DNA of 64,000 nucleotides. It comes from Streptomyces sp. NBC_01210. GTDB taxonomy: Bacteria > Actinomycetota > Actinomycetes > Streptomycetales > Streptomycetaceae. The notes under the pieces are model-generated. The model was not told where the DNA came from and made no database searches. It saw only the letters and a program-made list of their open reading frames with translations. This document shows, piece by piece, positions 6,669-16,667 of this stretch. A program made the position numbers and the translations under genes. The stretch covers positions 2,418,001 through 2,482,000 of the forward strand of contig NZ_CP108549.1 of assembly GCF_036010325.1 (NCBI RefSeq), in the 5' to 3' direction. Position 1 is the stretch's first letter, and the number at the start of each line of letters is the position of its first letter.

Positions 6669-9600
6669 TGGTCGCCGCCTCCATCATCTTCTCGGTGGTC
6701 TCCTGCTCGGAGAGACCGGCGAGCTCAGCGGCGTCCTTGGCGGCGAGCACTGCCTTGTACGTGGTCGGGATGATCTTGCTGAAGCGGTCCACCGCAATGG
6801 ACCACTCGGCCAGCAGCTTCGACGCGACGGTCGAGCCCGTCTCCTCCTGGTGGCGGCGCACGACATCGTGCAGCCACTGCTTGTCGGAGTCGTCGAGGGC
6901 CTCGACAGCGCCGAGGTTGCCCACGTTGACGTTGTCGCGGTCGAGGTCGATGACGTACGCGACGCCGCCGGACATACCGGCCGCGAAGTTACGTCCGGTC
7001 TCGCCGAGCACCACCGCGTGACCGCCGGTCATGTACTCGCAGCCGTGGTCGCCCACGCCCTCCGAGACAACCGTGGCACCGGAGTTTCGGACGCAGAACC
7101 GCTCGCCGGTCCGGCCGCGCAGGAACAGCTCGCCGCCGGTCGCACCGTAGGCGATGGTGTTGCCCGCGATGGTGGAGTACTCGGCGAGGTGGTCGGCGCC
7201 CCGGTCCGGGCGGACGATGACGCGGCCGCCGGAGAGGCCCTTGCCGACGTAGTCGTTGGCGTCGCCCTCCAGCCGCAGCGTCACACCGCGCGGCACGAAG
7301 GCGCCGAAGGACTGGCCGGCCGATCCGGTGAAGGTGATGTCGATGGTGTCGTCGGGCAGGCCCGCACCGCCGAACTTCCTGGTCACCTCGTGGCCGAGCA
7401 TCGTGCCGACGGTGCGGTTGATGTTGCGGATCGCGACCTGCGCACGCACCGGCTGGGCGTCCTCGGCGGAGGCGGCGTTCAGAGCCTCGGCGGCCAGCTC
7501 GATCAGCTCGTTGTCGAGCGCCTTCTCCAGACCGTGGTCCTGCTCGACCAGCTGGTGGCGTACGGCGCCGTCCGGCAGCTCGGGGACGTAGAAGAGGGGC
7601 TCGAGGTTGAGGCCCTGTGCCTTCCAGTGGTCCACGGCCCGCTCGGTGTCCAGCAGCTCCGCGTGGCCGACGGCCTCTTCGATCGTACGGAAGCCCAGCT
7701 CGGCGAGGAGCTCGCGGACCTCCTCGGCGATGAACTCGAAGAAGTTGACGACGTGTTCGGCCTTGCCGGAGAACCGGTCGCGCAGCACGGGGTTCTGTGT
7801 GGCGATGCCGACCGGGCAGGTGTCCAGGTGGCAGACGCGCATCATGACGCAGCCGGAGACGACGAGCGGCGCGGTCGCGAAACCGAACTCCTCGGCGCCC
7901 AGCAGCGCGGCGATGACGACATCGCGGCCGGTCTTCAGCTGGCCGTCGGTCTGTACGACGATGCGGTCGCGCAGGCCGTTGAGCAGCAGGGTCTGCTGGG
8001 TCTCGGCGAGGCCGAGCTCCCACGGGCCGCCCGCGTGCTTCAGCGAGGTGAGCGGCGAGGCGCCGGTACCGCCGTCGTGGCCGGAGATGAGGACGACGTC
8101 CGCGTGCGCCTTGGAGACACCCGCGGCCACCGTGCCGACACCGACCTCGGAGACCAGCTTCACGTGGATACGCGCGGCCGGGTTGGCGTTCTTGAGGTCG
8201 TGGATCAGCTGAGCCAGATCCTCGATGGAGTAGATGTCGTGGTGCGGCGGCGGCGAGATCAGACCTACACCCGGGGTGGAGTGCCGGGTGCTGGCGATCC
8301 ACGGGTAGACCTTGTGACCGGGCAGCTGGCCGCCCTCGCCGGGCTTCGCGCCCTGCGCCATCTTGATCTGGATGTCGTCCGCGTTGACCAGGTACTCGCT
8401 CGTCACACCGAAGCGGCCGGAGGCGACCTGCTTGATGGAGGAACGGCGCTCCGGGTCGTACAGCCGGTCCGCGTCCTCGCCGCCCTCACCGGTGTTGGAC
8501 TTGCCACCCAGCCGGTTCATGGCGATGGCGAGGGTCTCGTGCGCCTCGCGGGAGATGGAGCCGTACGACATGGCGCCGGTGGAGAAGCGCTTGACGATCT
8601 CGGAGACCGGCTCGACCTCGTCGATGGAGATCGCTTCCCGCTCGGACCTGAAGCCGAAGAGACCGCGCAGCGTCATCAGGCGCTCGGACTGCTCGTTGAC
8701 CCGGTCCGTGTACTTCTTGAAGATGTCGTAGCTGCGCGAGCGCGTGGCGTGCTGCAGCCGGAAGACCGTCTCCGGGTCGAAGAGGTGCGGCTCGCCCTCG
8801 CGGCGCCACTGGTACTCGCCCCCGATCTCCAGCGCACGGTGCGTGGCGGAGATGCCGGAGGCCGGGTAGGCCTTGGCGTGCCGGGCGGCGACCTCCTTGG
8901 CGACGACCTCGAGACCGGCTCCGCCGATCTTCGTGGCGGTGCCGTTGAAGTACTTCTCCACGAAGGCGTCGTCGAGACCGACGGCCTCGAAGACCTGCGC
9001 GCCTCGGTAGGAGGCGACCGTCGAGATGCCCATCTTGGACATGACCTTCAGGACGCCCTTGCCGAGGGCGTAGATGAGGTTGCGGATGGCCTGCTCGGGC
9101 TCCAGGCCCTGGATGAACGTACCGGCGCGGACCAGGTCCTCGACGGACTCCATCGCCAGGTACGGGTTGACGGCGGCGGCGCCGTAGCCGATGAGGAGCG
9201 CGACATGGTGCACCTCGCGGACATCGCCGGCCTCGACCAGCAGACCGACCTGTGTGCGCTGCTTGGTGCGGATGAGGTGGTGGTGCACGGCGGAGGTGAG
9301 CAGCAGCGACGGGATCGGCGCGTGCTCGGCGTCCGAGTGCCGGTCGGAGAGGACGATCAGTCGGGCGCCGTCCTCTATGGCCGCGTCGACCTCGGCGCAG
9401 ATCTCCTCGAGACGGGCGGCGAGGGCGTCACCGCCGCCGCTGACCCGGTAGAGACCGGAGAGCGTCGCGGCGGTCATGCCCGGCATGTCGCCGTCGGCGT
9501 TGATGTGGATGAGCTTGGCCAGCTCGTCGTTGTCGATCACCGGGAAGGGCAGGGTGACGCTGCGGCAGGTCGCGGCGGTCGGCTCCAGGATGTTGCCCTG

Positions 9601-11220
9601 CGGGCCGAGCGAGGAGCGCAGCGAGGTGACGAGCTCCTCGCGGATGGCGTCCAGCGGCGGGTTGGTGACCTGCGCGAAGAGCTGGGTGAAGTAGTCGAAG
9701 AGCAGCCGGGGGCGCTGGGACAGGGCCGCGATCGGCGAGTCCGTACCCATGGAGCCGAGCGGCTCACCGGCGGTACGGGCCATCGGCGCGAGGATGACGC
9801 GCAGCTCCTCCTCGGTGTACCCGAAGGTCTGCTGGCGGCGAGTGACCGAGGCGTGGGTGTGGACGATGTGCTCACGCTCGGGAAGGTCCTCGAGCTCGAT
9901 CTCGCCGGCTTCCAGCCACTCCTGGTACGGCTGCTCGGCGGCGAGGGAGGACTTGATCTCGTCGTCCTCGATGATGCGGTGCTCGGCGGTGTCGACGAGG
10001 AACATCCTGCCGGGCTGGAGGCGGCCCTTGCGGACGACCTTCGCGGGGTCGATGTCGAGGACGCCGACCTCGGAGGAGAGGACGACGAGTCCGTCGTCGG
10101 TCACCCAGTAGCGACCGGGTCGCAGACCGTTGCGGTCGAGGACCGCGCCGACCTGGGTGCCGTCGGTGAAGGTGACGCAGGCCGGACCGTCCCAGGGCTC
10201 CATCATCGTGGAGTGGTACTGGTAGAAGCCGCGCCGGGCCGGGTCCATGGAGTCGTGGTTCTCCCACGCCTCGGGGACCATCATCAGCACGGAGTGCGGC
10301 AGCGAGCGGCCACCGAGGTGGAGGAGCTCGAGGACCTCGTCGAAGGAGGCGGAGTCGGAGGCGTCCGGCGTGCAGACCGGGAAGATCCGCTCCAGCTTCT
10401 CGGCTCCGAAGAGGTCGGACACGAGCTGCGACTCGCGGGCGCGCATCCAGTTGCGGTTGCCCTTGACCGTGTTGATCTCGCCGTTGTGCGCGACGAAGCG
10501 GTACGGGTGGGCCAGCGGCCAGCTCGGGAAGGTGTTCGTGGAGAACCGCGAGTGGACGAGCGCGACGGCCGTGGCGCAGCGCCGGTCGGAGAGGTCCGGG
10601 AAGAAGGGCTCCAGCTGGCCGGTGGTCAGCATGCCCTTGTAGACGATCGTGCGGGCGGAGAGCGACGGGAAGTAGACCCCGGCCTCACGCTCGGCGCGCT
10701 TGCGCAGCACGAATGCCTTGCGGTCCAGCGCGATACCCGTGCTCGTACCGTCCGAGACGAAGAGCTGCGAGAAGGCCGGCATGGTGGCGCGGGCGCCGCT
10801 GCCGAGCAGATCCGGGGTGACCGGGACCTCGCGCCAGCCGAGGACGTTCAGACCCTCCTCGGCGGCGATCGTCTCAATGCGTGAGACGGCGTTGGAGCTG
10901 TCGTCGGCCGGCAGGAAGGCGATTCCGACGGCGTACGCACCGGCCTCGGGGAGGTCGAAACCGCTGACCTCGCGCAGGAAGGCGTCCGGGACCTGAAGCA
11001 GGATGCCGGCGCCGTCACCCGAGTCGGGCTCGGAGCCGGTGGCACCGCGGTGCTCCAGATTCCGCAGTACGGTCAGCGCCTGCTCGACCAGCTCATAGCT
11101 GGGAACACCGGTGAGGGTGGCCACAAACCCGACGCCGCATGCGTCGTGTTCGTTACGGGGGTCGTACATCCCCTGGGGGGTGGGGCGACCGTCCATGGGC
11201 GACCAGGCGTCGGAACGCAT
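6661..11220 (-). CDS. gltB: Glutamate synthase large (alpha) subunit
   Basis: The 1519-aa protein carries an N-terminal class II amidotransferase domain. Its catalytic cysteine is Cys28 in [10 protein letters not shown], preceded by a propeptide that is normally removed. It is followed by the central domain, the FMN/2-oxoglutarate synthase domain with [10 protein letters not shown], and the 3Fe-4S cysteines in [15 protein letters not shown]. The C-terminal GXGXG beta-helix contains [19 protein letters not shown]. It makes ammonia from glutamine and channels it to 2-oxoglutarate. It is the promoter-proximal gene of gltBD. A downstream in-frame ATG exists at residue 18, but either start keeps Cys28. 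Confidence 0.97.
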   Translation of the reverse strand: MRSDAWSPMDGRPTPQGMYDPRNEHDACGVGFVATLTGVPSYELVEQALTVLRNLEHRGATGSEPDSGDGAGILLQVPDAFLREVSGFDLPEAGAYAVGIAFLPADDSSNAVSRIETIAAEEGLNVLGWREVPVTPDLLGSGARATMPAFSQLFVSDGTSTGIALDRKAFVLRKRAEREAGVYFPSLSARTIVYKGMLTTGQLEPFFPDLSDRRCATAVALVHSRFSTNTFPSWPLAHPYRFVAHNGEINTVKGNRNWMRARESQLVSDLFGAEKLERIFPVCTPDASDSASFDEVLELLHLGGRSLPHSVLMMVPEAWENHDSMDPARRGFYQYHSTMMEPWDGPACVTFTDGTQVGAVLDRNGLRPGRYWVTDDGLVVLSSEVGVLDIDPAKVVRKGRLQPGRMFLVDTAEHRIIEDDEIKSSLAAEQPYQEWLEAGEIELEDLPEREHIVHTHASVTRRQQTFGYTEEELRVILAPMARTAGEPLGSMGTDSPIAALSQRPRLLFDYFTQLFAQVTNPPLDAIREELVTSLRSSLGPQGNILEPTAATCRSVTLPFPVIDNDELAKLIHINADGDMPGMTAATLSGLYRVSGGGDALAARLEEICAEVDAAIEDGARLIVLSDRHSDAEHAPIPSLLLTSAVHHHLIRTKQRTQVGLLVEAGDVREVHHVALLIGYGAAAVNPYLAMESVEDLVRAGTFIQGLEPEQAIRNLIYALGKGVLKVMSKMGISTVASYRGAQVFEAVGLDDAFVEKYFNGTATKIGGAGLEVVAKEVAARHAKAYPASGISATHRALEIGGEYQWRREGEPHLFDPETVFRLQHATRSRSYDIFKKYTDRVNEQSERLMTLRGLFGFRSEREAISIDEVEPVSEIVKRFSTGAMSYGSISREAHETLAIAMNRLGGKSNTGEGGEDADRLYDPERRSSIKQVASGRFGVTSEYLVNADDIQIKMAQGAKPGEGGQLPGHKVYPWIASTRHSTPGVGLISPPPHHDIYSIEDLAQLIHDLKNANPAARIHVKLVSEVGVGTVAAGVSKAHADVVLISGHDGGTGASPLTSLKHAGGPWELGLAETQQTLLLNGLRDRIVVQTDGQLKTGRDVVIAALLGAEEFGFATAPLVVSGCVMMRVCHLDTCPVGIATQNPVLRDRFSGKAEHVVNFFEFIAEEVRELLAELGFRTIEEAVGHAELLDTERAVDHWKAQGLNLEPLFYVPELPDGAVRHQLVEQDHGLEKALDNELIELAAEALNAASAEDAQPVRAQVAIRNINRTVGTMLGHEVTRKFGGAGLPDDTIDITFTGSAGQSFGAFVPRGVTLRLEGDANDYVGKGLSGGRVIVRPDRGADHLAEYSTIAGNTIAYGATGGELFLRGRTGERFCVRNSGATVVSEGVGDHGCEYMTGGHAVVLGETGRNFAAGMSGGVAYVIDLDRDNVNVGNLGAVEALDDSDKQWLHDVVRRHQEETGSTVASKLLAEWSIAVDRFSKIIPTTYKAVLAAKDAAELAGLSEQETTEKMMEAATNG

Positions 11221-11576
11221 CGGCTCTCCCGTCGTCGTCGTGGCAAATACAGCTGCCGAGGGACGACGTTGGCCCTCCGCGAAATTTCGTGCAGATTACA
11301 TGATGGAGTGCTTCTCGAAAAGTGGATAGCTGGTTCCAGCATGCGGACACCGCGCGAAGCGGTGGAGGTGGGTCAAGTCGGACAGATCGATGTCCGCAAG
11401 CCCGTCGCAGAGCAGGCCTCATTGCCCGCAGTGTCTACGGCTCATGCCCGGTGATTAAGGACTCGAAACCGTCGAGTTACGGCTACTTATGTAGCACTTC
11501 GCATAGTGTCTCACTCCTCGCCGGATCCGCAGAGAGGACGTACGTCACAACTTACGGGAACGGCGCGCATGCGACC
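11221..11576 (-). promoter_or_regulatory. gltB upstream region / long leader with candidate promoter and inverted repeats
   Basis: There is no coding gene here. On the minus strand I see a possible -10 TAATCT (about 11295-11300) flanked by two short palindromes: CTTTTCGAGAAG (11311-11322) and CGAAATTTCG (11280-11289). Further upstream GAAAC-n6-GTTAC (11465-11480, read on the plus strand) resembles the middle half of a GlnR box (gTnAC-n6-GaAAC repeats); the outer half-sites are poor. None of these is proven. The region also follows the terminator of the VIT gene at 11577-11608. Confidence 0.4.
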
Positions 11577-11608
11577 GCGCACCGGCCCCTGACGAGGGGC
11601 CGGTGCGC
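11577..11608. terminator. Strong terminator of the VIT1-family gene
   Basis: GCGCACCGGCCCCT and AGGGGCCGGTGCGC form a perfect 14-bp stem with the 4-nt loop GACG. It lies 40 bp past the stop of the minus-strand transporter gene and insulates gltB. Confidence 0.85.
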
Positions 11609-11647
11609 AGGTGTCGAAGGAGGGGGCGGGGTGGCTGCCGGAAGGCG

Positions 11648-12376
11648 TCAGACCGCGGCGCCGAACAGCGCGCCGAGCCCGTAGGTGAGGGCCGCCGCCG
11701 CGCCACCGAGGACCAGCTGACGCAGCCCGCTGTACCACCAGCTGCGCGCCGTCACGCGGGCGACGAGCGCACCGCAGGCGAAGAGCCCGACGAGCGCCAG
11801 CAGCACCGCCGGCCACAGAGCGGTCGCGCCGAGCAGATACGGCAGTACGGGCAGCAGCGCGCCCAGCGCGAACGAACCGAAGGACGAGATCGCGGCGACG
11901 GTCGGCGACGGCAGGTCGTCCGGGTCGATGCCGAGCTCCTCGCGGGCATGGATCTCCAGCGCCTGCTCGGGGTCCCTGGAGAGCTGCATCGCCACCTCGC
12001 GGGCGAGCGCGGGCTCCACGCCGCGCGCGACGTACAGCGCCGCCAGCTCCTCCATCTCGTCGATGGGGTGCTTGCGCAACTCCCGTCGCTCGACGTCCAG
12101 CTCGGCCTGTACGAGCTCGCGCTGGGAGGCGACGGAGGTGTACTCGCCGGCCGCCATGGAGAAGGCGCCCGCCGCGAGGCCGGCCAGGCCGGTGATGACG
12201 ATGGTCTGCTGGGAGACCGAGCCGCCCGCGACACCGGTCATCAGCGCCAGGTTGGAGACGAGTCCGTCCATCGCGCCGAAGACCGCGGGGCGCAGCCAGC
12301 CGCCGTTCACATCACGGTGCGTGTGATTGTCGCGGTGCGCCTCGTGGAGCGTCGCCTCGGTTTCGATGATGGACAC
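11648..12376 (-). CDS. VIT1/CCC1 family transporter
   Basis: This 242-aa membrane protein is of the vacuolar iron transporter family, which moves Fe2+/Mn2+ in exchange for protons. The hallmark GAMDGLVSNLALMTGVAGG forms the first transmembrane segment. A cytosolic helical metal-binding region (RELVQAELDVERRELRKHP, Glu-rich) and three more hydrophobic segments up to GLGALFGAAV follow. GTG 12376 is chosen because GGGGAG lies 8 nt upstream, although the frame stays open for another 270 codons. It is divergent from the ADP-ribosylglycohydrolase operon. Actual metal specificity is unknown. Confidence 0.88.
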   Translation of the reverse strand: MSIIETEATLHEAHRDNHTHRDVNGGWLRPAVFGAMDGLVSNLALMTGVAGGSVSQQTIVITGLAGLAAGAFSMAAGEYTSVASQRELVQAELDVERRELRKHPIDEMEELAALYVARGVEPALAREVAMQLSRDPEQALEIHAREELGIDPDDLPSPTVAAISSFGSFALGALLPVLPYLLGATALWPAVLLALVGLFACGALVARVTARSWWYSGLRQLVLGGAAAALTYGLGALFGAAV

Positions 12377-12644
12377 AGTTCTCCCCTTTTCCTGCAGCGG
12401 GCCCGGTGGTCCCGCTCCCCCTTCACCCTCGAAAATACGCACGATGTAAGGGGTCCGCCAGCAAGGCAGGCCGTACTTACCTGGCCGCCGGGCGGGAGAC
12501 GGTCCGGCCGCCGGGCGGGAATACGGTCCGGTGCCGGAGCTGGACGACGGTCCGGATTCCGGAGCCGGAGGGCGGTCCGGGTGACAGACACGTTTCTCAG
12601 ACTCCTCGCGCGTCACATGTGGCACAGATGGAGGAACAGGCTCG
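12377..12644. promoter_or_regulatory. Divergent intergenic region between VIT transporter and ADP-ribosylglycohydrolase operon
   Basis: The 268 bp must contain both divergent promoters. It is unusually rich in short direct repeats: ACGGTCCGG-type words recur at about 12499, 12523, 12548 and 12571. No convincing -10/-35 pair was recognised. GGAGG at 12630-12634 is the ribosome-binding site for the plus-strand operon. Confidence 0.4.
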
Positions 12645-13706
12645 GTGCGCGCGAAAGGGGCCCGCCCCATGGAGTTGATTGCATGCAATCCCGCTGATCC
12701 GGCCGGCCCCTCCTCCGCCGATATCCGCGATCGGGCCTGCGGCGCAATGCTCGGTCTCGCGGTGGGCGACGCGCTCGGCGCTCCCGCCGAGAACATGCGG
12801 CCGTCCGAGATCCGCCGCCGGTGGGGCCGTATCGAGGGCTTTGTGAGCGAGCATCCGGCGGGCACGGACGACACGGAGTACGCCATCTTCTCCGGCCTCC
12901 TCCTCGCCCGGCACGGCTCGGCCCTGACCGTGGCCCATGTGGAGAAGGCGTGGCACCAATGGATCGCGGACCTCGACGAAGGCCCGTTCCGGGGCGCGGG
13001 GTTCAGCGAACGCGGCACGCTCGAGAACCTGCGGCGCGGGCTCGCCGCCCCGATCTCGGCGCAGCACCGGCACGCCTGGAGCGACGGCCTGGCGATGCGC
13101 GCGGCGCCGTTCGGCGTCTTCGCGGCGGGCCACCCGGCGGAGGCGGCGCGGCTGGTCGCGATCGACGGCAGCGTCAGCCACGACGGCGAGGGCATCTACG
13201 GCGGCCAGGCGGTGGCGGCAGGCGTGGCCGCGGCGATGGCGGGAGCCGGGCCGGCCGGGGTGATCGGCGCGGCCCTGTCCGTGGTCCCCATGGACTCCTG
13301 GACGGCCCGCTCGCTGCGCCGCGCGGTCGTCGCGGCCCAGCACACCTACGCGGACGCGCTCTCCAAGGAACGGGCGGTCCGCTCGGCGGTCGTCATCGGC
13401 GGCTACCCGTGGACGGACCTGGCCCCGGAGGCGGTGGGCCTGGCGTTCGGCGCGTTCGCGGCGGCCCGCGGAGACTTCCGTACATCGGTCCTGACGGCGG
13501 TCAACATGGGCCGCGACGCGGACACGACGGCGGCGGTGGCGGGCGCGCTGGCGGGAGCGGTGTCCGGCGCCACGGCGATCCCCGCCGAATGGTCCTCGGT
13601 GATCGGCCCGGTCCGCGGGAGCTGCCTTCCGTCGATGAGCGGCCACCACGTGCTGGACATCGCGGAACTCCTGACCCCGGACGACGACCCGCAGGCGGCG
13701 TCATGA
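12645..13706 (+). CDS. ADP-ribosylglycohydrolase family protein 1 (metal sites intact)
   Basis: The 353-aa protein has the all-helical ARH/DraG fold. This family cleaves the N- or O-glycosidic bond between ADP-ribose (or another ribosyl group) and its carrier using two Mg2+ or Mn2+ ions. Both metal motifs are intact: GLAVGDALGAP with GTDDTEYA (Asp-Asp-Thr at 75-77), and NMGRDADTT (Asp291/Asp293 region) near the C-terminus. GTG 12645 has GGAGG 10 nt upstream; ATG 12669 is an alternative start. It heads a seven-gene operon and overlaps the next gene by 4 nt. The physiological substrate is unknown. Confidence 0.88.
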   Translation: MRAKGARPMELIACNPADPAGPSSADIRDRACGAMLGLAVGDALGAPAENMRPSEIRRRWGRIEGFVSEHPAGTDDTEYAIFSGLLLARHGSALTVAHVEKAWHQWIADLDEGPFRGAGFSERGTLENLRRGLAAPISAQHRHAWSDGLAMRAAPFGVFAAGHPAEAARLVAIDGSVSHDGEGIYGGQAVAAGVAAAMAGAGPAGVIGAALSVVPMDSWTARSLRRAVVAAQHTYADALSKERAVRSAVVIGGYPWTDLAPEAVGLAFGAFAAARGDFRTSVLTAVNMGRDADTTAAVAGALAGAVSGATAIPAEWSSVIGPVRGSCLPSMSGHHVLDIAELLTPDDDPQAAS

Positions 13707-15538
13707 CACCCGAGCGCCGGGCGGCGGCCGGGCCTGAGGGCCAACCCGCGACGCGCCGCCGGGAGCCCACACGGGCCAGGCCCGAAGCACCGAGCCGCGG
13801 AGGCCCCGACAGCCCCGTGCCCTCGCGCGAAGCCCCGAGCCCCGGAGGGCTGCAGGGCCTCGCGCCCGACGGGCGCCCGGGCTCGCGCGAAGGACCGAGC
13901 CCCGCGCGACCGCACGACCCCGCACCCGACGGGCGCCTCGGCACGCCCGGACCACCCAGTCCCGCAGAACCACACCCCGCACCCGAAGAAGCCCTCGGCA
14001 CGCCCGAAGCCCCGAGACCCGGAGGGCTGCAGCGCCCCGCACCCGACGGGCGCCCGGGCTCGCGCGAAGGACCGAGCCCCGCGCGACCGCACGACCCCGC
14101 ACCCGACGGGCGCCTCGGCACGCCCGGACCACCCAGTCCCGCAGAACCACACCCCGCACCCGAAGAAGCCCTCGGCACGCCCGAAGCCCCGAGACCCGGA
14201 GGGCTGCAGCGCCCCGCACCCGACGGGCGCCCGGGCTCGCGCGAAGGACCGAGCCCCGCGCGACCGCACGACCCCGCACCCGACGAAGCCCTCGGCACGC
14301 GCGGATCGCCGAGGGCTCGGCGGGGGGCCGGGGGCCTGCCCCCGGTTTCGGGAAGGGGCGGGGCTGGGGAAGACCACCCGCCCCGCCCCATCGAAGGTCT
14401 CCTCCTCGGCCTCGCCGCCGGTGACGCCGCCGGGTGGCCCGCCGCCCGGCACCGCGCCGCCCGGATGCCCGAGTGGACCCGCCGTCTCACCCGTGAGCTC
14501 GACACCTTCGCCGAGCAGAACGCCACCACCACCCTCCCCGTCCCCATCGCCCTCAACCAGCCCCCCGAACCCCTCCTCCTCGGCCCCTCCGACGACGCCG
14601 AATGGGCCGCCTTCGCCGCCGAGACCGTGCTCACTGCCGCCGGTGACCTCCTCGCCGGCCTGCCCCCCGGCCGCCGTATGCGCGCCGCCGTCGACCTCGC
14701 CTGGAACTCCCTCGCCAGCGAGATCGCCGCAGCCGCCGAGCGCGCCCCCGAGGTCGAGTCCGCCGTACTACAACTCCGCGCCCGGATCTCCGTACGCGCC
14801 GGACTCGGCAATCTCGCCACCGGCCTCCGCCCGCCCGCCACCGGCCACGACAACCCGCACTACTTCGACGACGCCGCCTGCGTACGCGCCGCCGTTCTCG
14901 CCGTCGTCCACCCCGGCGACCCGCTCGCCGCCGCCACGCTCGCCGAGTTCGACGCGCGCTACACCCAGGACGGCGACGGAGTGCACGGCGCACGCGCCAT
15001 GGCCGCCGCCGTGGCCGCGGCGCTCGGCGGCGCGTCCGTCGACGACGCGGTCGACGCCGCCCTCGCCGAGCTCCCCGACGCCACCGAGATCGGCCGCAAC
15101 GCCCAGCACGCCGTGAAACTCGCCCGCGACGCGAACGGCGCCTTCGAACTCGTACCGCTCCTCGAGCACCAGATCGTCGACCACGTATACAGCTATGGCA
15201 TCGCCGCCGCCGAAACCGTCCCGGTCGCCCTCGCCCTCGCCACCGCCGCCCGCGGCCGGGTCGCCGAGGCCGTGCCCGCGGCCGCATGCCTCTCCCGCGT
15301 CGCCGACTCCGCGCCCGCCCTCGCCGGCGCGCTGACCGGCGCGCTCGGCGGCGGCGATTCCGTCCCCGCCACCTGGCGCGACGCCTGCCGCACCCTCGCG
15401 GGCTGCGCGCTCCCCCGGCTCGCTGGCACGGATCTGGTCGAACTCGCCGGGCTGCTTGCACACACGGAACTGACCGCCCCGGGTGGACAATTCCGACATG
15501 ACGACGACGACACTCGAGACGACGCTCGCACTCGATGA
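13703..15538 (+). CDS. ADP-ribosylglycohydrolase family protein 2, degenerate metal sites, long repeat-built N-terminus
   Basis: The 611-aa product starts in the stop of the preceding gene (ATGA). Residues 1-230 are low-complexity Pro/Gly/Arg sequence, built largely of a 59-residue repeat. Residues about 231-600 are an ARH-like domain starting IEGLLLGLAAGDAAGWPAA. The first metal motif reads PSDDAEW (residues 296-301) instead of DDT, and the second reads SRVADSA (531-537) instead of GxDxDT. A catalytic role is therefore doubtful and a regulatory or scaffold function in a complex with its three neighbours is possible. The real translation start could lie inside the repeat region, but operon overlap supports 13703. 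Confidence 0.75.
   Translation: MTPERRAAAGPEGQPATRRREPTRARPEAPSRGGPDSPVPSREAPSPGGLQGLAPDGRPGSREGPSPARPHDPAPDGRLGTPGPPSPAEPHPAPEEALGTPEAPRPGGLQRPAPDGRPGSREGPSPARPHDPAPDGRLGTPGPPSPAEPHPAPEEALGTPEAPRPGGLQRPAPDGRPGSREGPSPARPHDPAPDEALGTRGSPRARRGAGGLPPVSGRGGAGEDHPPRPIEGLLLGLAAGDAAGWPAARHRAARMPEWTRRLTRELDTFAEQNATTTLPVPIALNQPPEPLLLGPSDDAEWAAFAAETVLTAAGDLLAGLPPGRRMRAAVDLAWNSLASEIAAAAERAPEVESAVLQLRARISVRAGLGNLATGLRPPATGHDNPHYFDDAACVRAAVLAVVHPGDPLAAATLAEFDARYTQDGDGVHGARAMAAAVAAALGGASVDDAVDAALAELPDATEIGRNAQHAVKLARDANGAFELVPLLEHQIVDHVYSYGIAAAETVPVALALATAARGRVAEAVPAAACLSRVADSAPALAGALTGALGGGDSVPATWRDACRTLAGCALPRLAGTDLVELAGLLAHTELTAPGGQFRHDDDDTRDDARTR
13867..14300 (+). repeat. 177-bp tandem repeat, about 2.5 copies, inside ADP-ribosylglycohydrolase 2
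   Basis: CGACGGGCGCCCGGGCTCGC occurs at 13867, 14044 and 14221, exactly 177 bp apart, and the sequence between is nearly identical from copy to copy. Each unit encodes 59 residues (for example PDGRPGSREGPSPARPHDPA). Unit length is a multiple of three. The near identity points to recent expansion. Confidence 0.93.
14318..14390 (+). repeat. Interspersed G-rich repeat (usually intergenic) inside the coding frame
   Basis: The stretch with GGGGCCTGCCCCCGG, TTTCGGGAAGGGGCGGGGCT and GGGGAAGACCACCCGCCCCG is the same element type seen between genes at 25620-25645, 43535-43570, 54825-54850 and 62500-62525. Here it encodes the linker immediately before the ARH domain. Confidence 0.7.
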
Positions 15539-16667
15539 CCGGATCGCCGGCAGCCTCATCGGAGCGGCTGTCGGTGACGCGCTCGGCGGCCCGGTCGAGG
15601 GCTACAGCCCGGAGCAGATCGTGGAACGGCACGGCGGCCGCGTCCACGGCATCGTCGGCCCGTGGAACGGCGGGGCCTGGCGCACCGCCCGCCCCATCGC
15701 CCCCTACCACAAGGGCGACGGCCACATCACCGACGACACCCTCATGACGCACGCGCTGATCCGCGTGTACGCGACCGTACGCGACCATCTCGACGCGTAC
15801 GCCGTCGCCGACCACCTGGTCCCCGACCTGATGTCGACCCCCCGCTGGATCCCGGAGCTCGAGGCGGAGGCGCTGCCCCTGCAACGCGTCTTCCTCGCCG
15901 AGAAGTGGATGGTGACCCGCCTCCACTACGGGCACAACGATCCGCGCGAGGCAGGCGCGGGCAACATCGTCAACTGTGGCGCGGCGATGTACATGGCGCC
16001 GGTGGGCCTGGTCAACGCGGCGCATCCCGAGGCCGCTTATGCCGAGGCCATCGACATCGCGGGCGCGCACCAGTCCTCGTACGGGCGCGAGGCGGCGGGC
16101 GTCTTCGCGGCGGCGGTCTCCGCGGCCTGCCTGCCCGACGCCACCCCCACCTCGGTCGTCGACACGGCGCTCTCACTGGCCAAGGACGGCACGGAGTCGG
16201 CGATCGAGGCGGTGGCCGAAGCCGCGGCCGGCTACTCGGACTTCGAATCGGCCCTCGCTCCTCTTCGTACGGCGGTCGCTCCCTTCGACACGGTCGGTCC
16301 GGACTACCGCACCCCGTCCCTGGCGGCCCGCCGGCCCTCTCGGCTGCACTCCATCGAGGAACTCCCCATCGCCCTCGGAATGCTGCTGGTGGGCGGGGGC
16401 GACTACCGCCGTACGGTCCTGGGCGCCGTCAACTACGGCCGCGACTGCGACTCGATCGCGACAATGGCCGGAGCGATCGCGGGGGCGCTCCACGGCGAGT
16501 CCGCGGTCCCGAGCGACTGGGCGAAGACGGTGGCCGAGGCGAGCCGCATCGACCTGCACGCGCCGGCGCGGGAACTGGCGGCGGTCACCCGCGAGGTCTT
16601 CACCCGCGACACGGAACGACACCGATCCCACGAGTCGGCGTTCGCGCGCCTGATGGAGGCACGATGA
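15498..16667 (+). CDS. ADP-ribosylglycohydrolase family protein 3 (metal sites intact)
   Basis: The 389-aa protein is a complete ARH-fold hydrolase. Its motifs are GSLIGAAVGDALGGPVEG, then GHITDDTLMTHAL (Asp79-Asp80-Thr81), and NYGRDCDSIATMAGAIAGA (residues 312-330). All residues expected to ligate the two metals are present. ATG 15498 lies inside the last codons of the preceding gene, with GGTGGA 10 nt upstream. The sequence is clearly distinct from protein 1, so the paralogues are diverged subfamilies, not recent duplicates. Substrate unknown; release of ribose or ADP-ribose from a conjugate is the family-level expectation. Confidence 0.88.
   Translation: MTTTTLETTLALDDRIAGSLIGAAVGDALGGPVEGYSPEQIVERHGGRVHGIVGPWNGGAWRTARPIAPYHKGDGHITDDTLMTHALIRVYATVRDHLDAYAVADHLVPDLMSTPRWIPELEAEALPLQRVFLAEKWMVTRLHYGHNDPREAGAGNIVNCGAAMYMAPVGLVNAAHPEAAYAEAIDIAGAHQSSYGREAAGVFAAAVSAACLPDATPTSVVDTALSLAKDGTESAIEAVAEAAAGYSDFESALAPLRTAVAPFDTVGPDYRTPSLAARRPSRLHSIEELPIALGMLLVGGGDYRRTVLGAVNYGRDCDSIATMAGAIAGALHGESAVPSDWAKTVAEASRIDLHAPARELAAVTREVFTRDTERHRSHESAFARLMEAR

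Noticed and set aside
6595..10884. A 1429-codon plus-strand reading frame opposite gltB
   Set aside because: It is a shadow of gltB produced by G/C bias in the third codon position. Its composition is Val/Glu/Asp/Arg-rich without domains, and it has no ribosome-binding site.
11440..11500. GGTTTCGAGTCC on the minus strand as a possible tRNA T-arm
   Set aside because: No acceptor stem, D-arm or anticodon arm could be paired around it.
12821..13702. Upstream extension of the frame encoding ADP-ribosylglycohydrolase 2
   Set aside because: It is out of frame over conserved ADP-ribosylglycohydrolase 1 and is Gly/Arg-rich shadow sequence.
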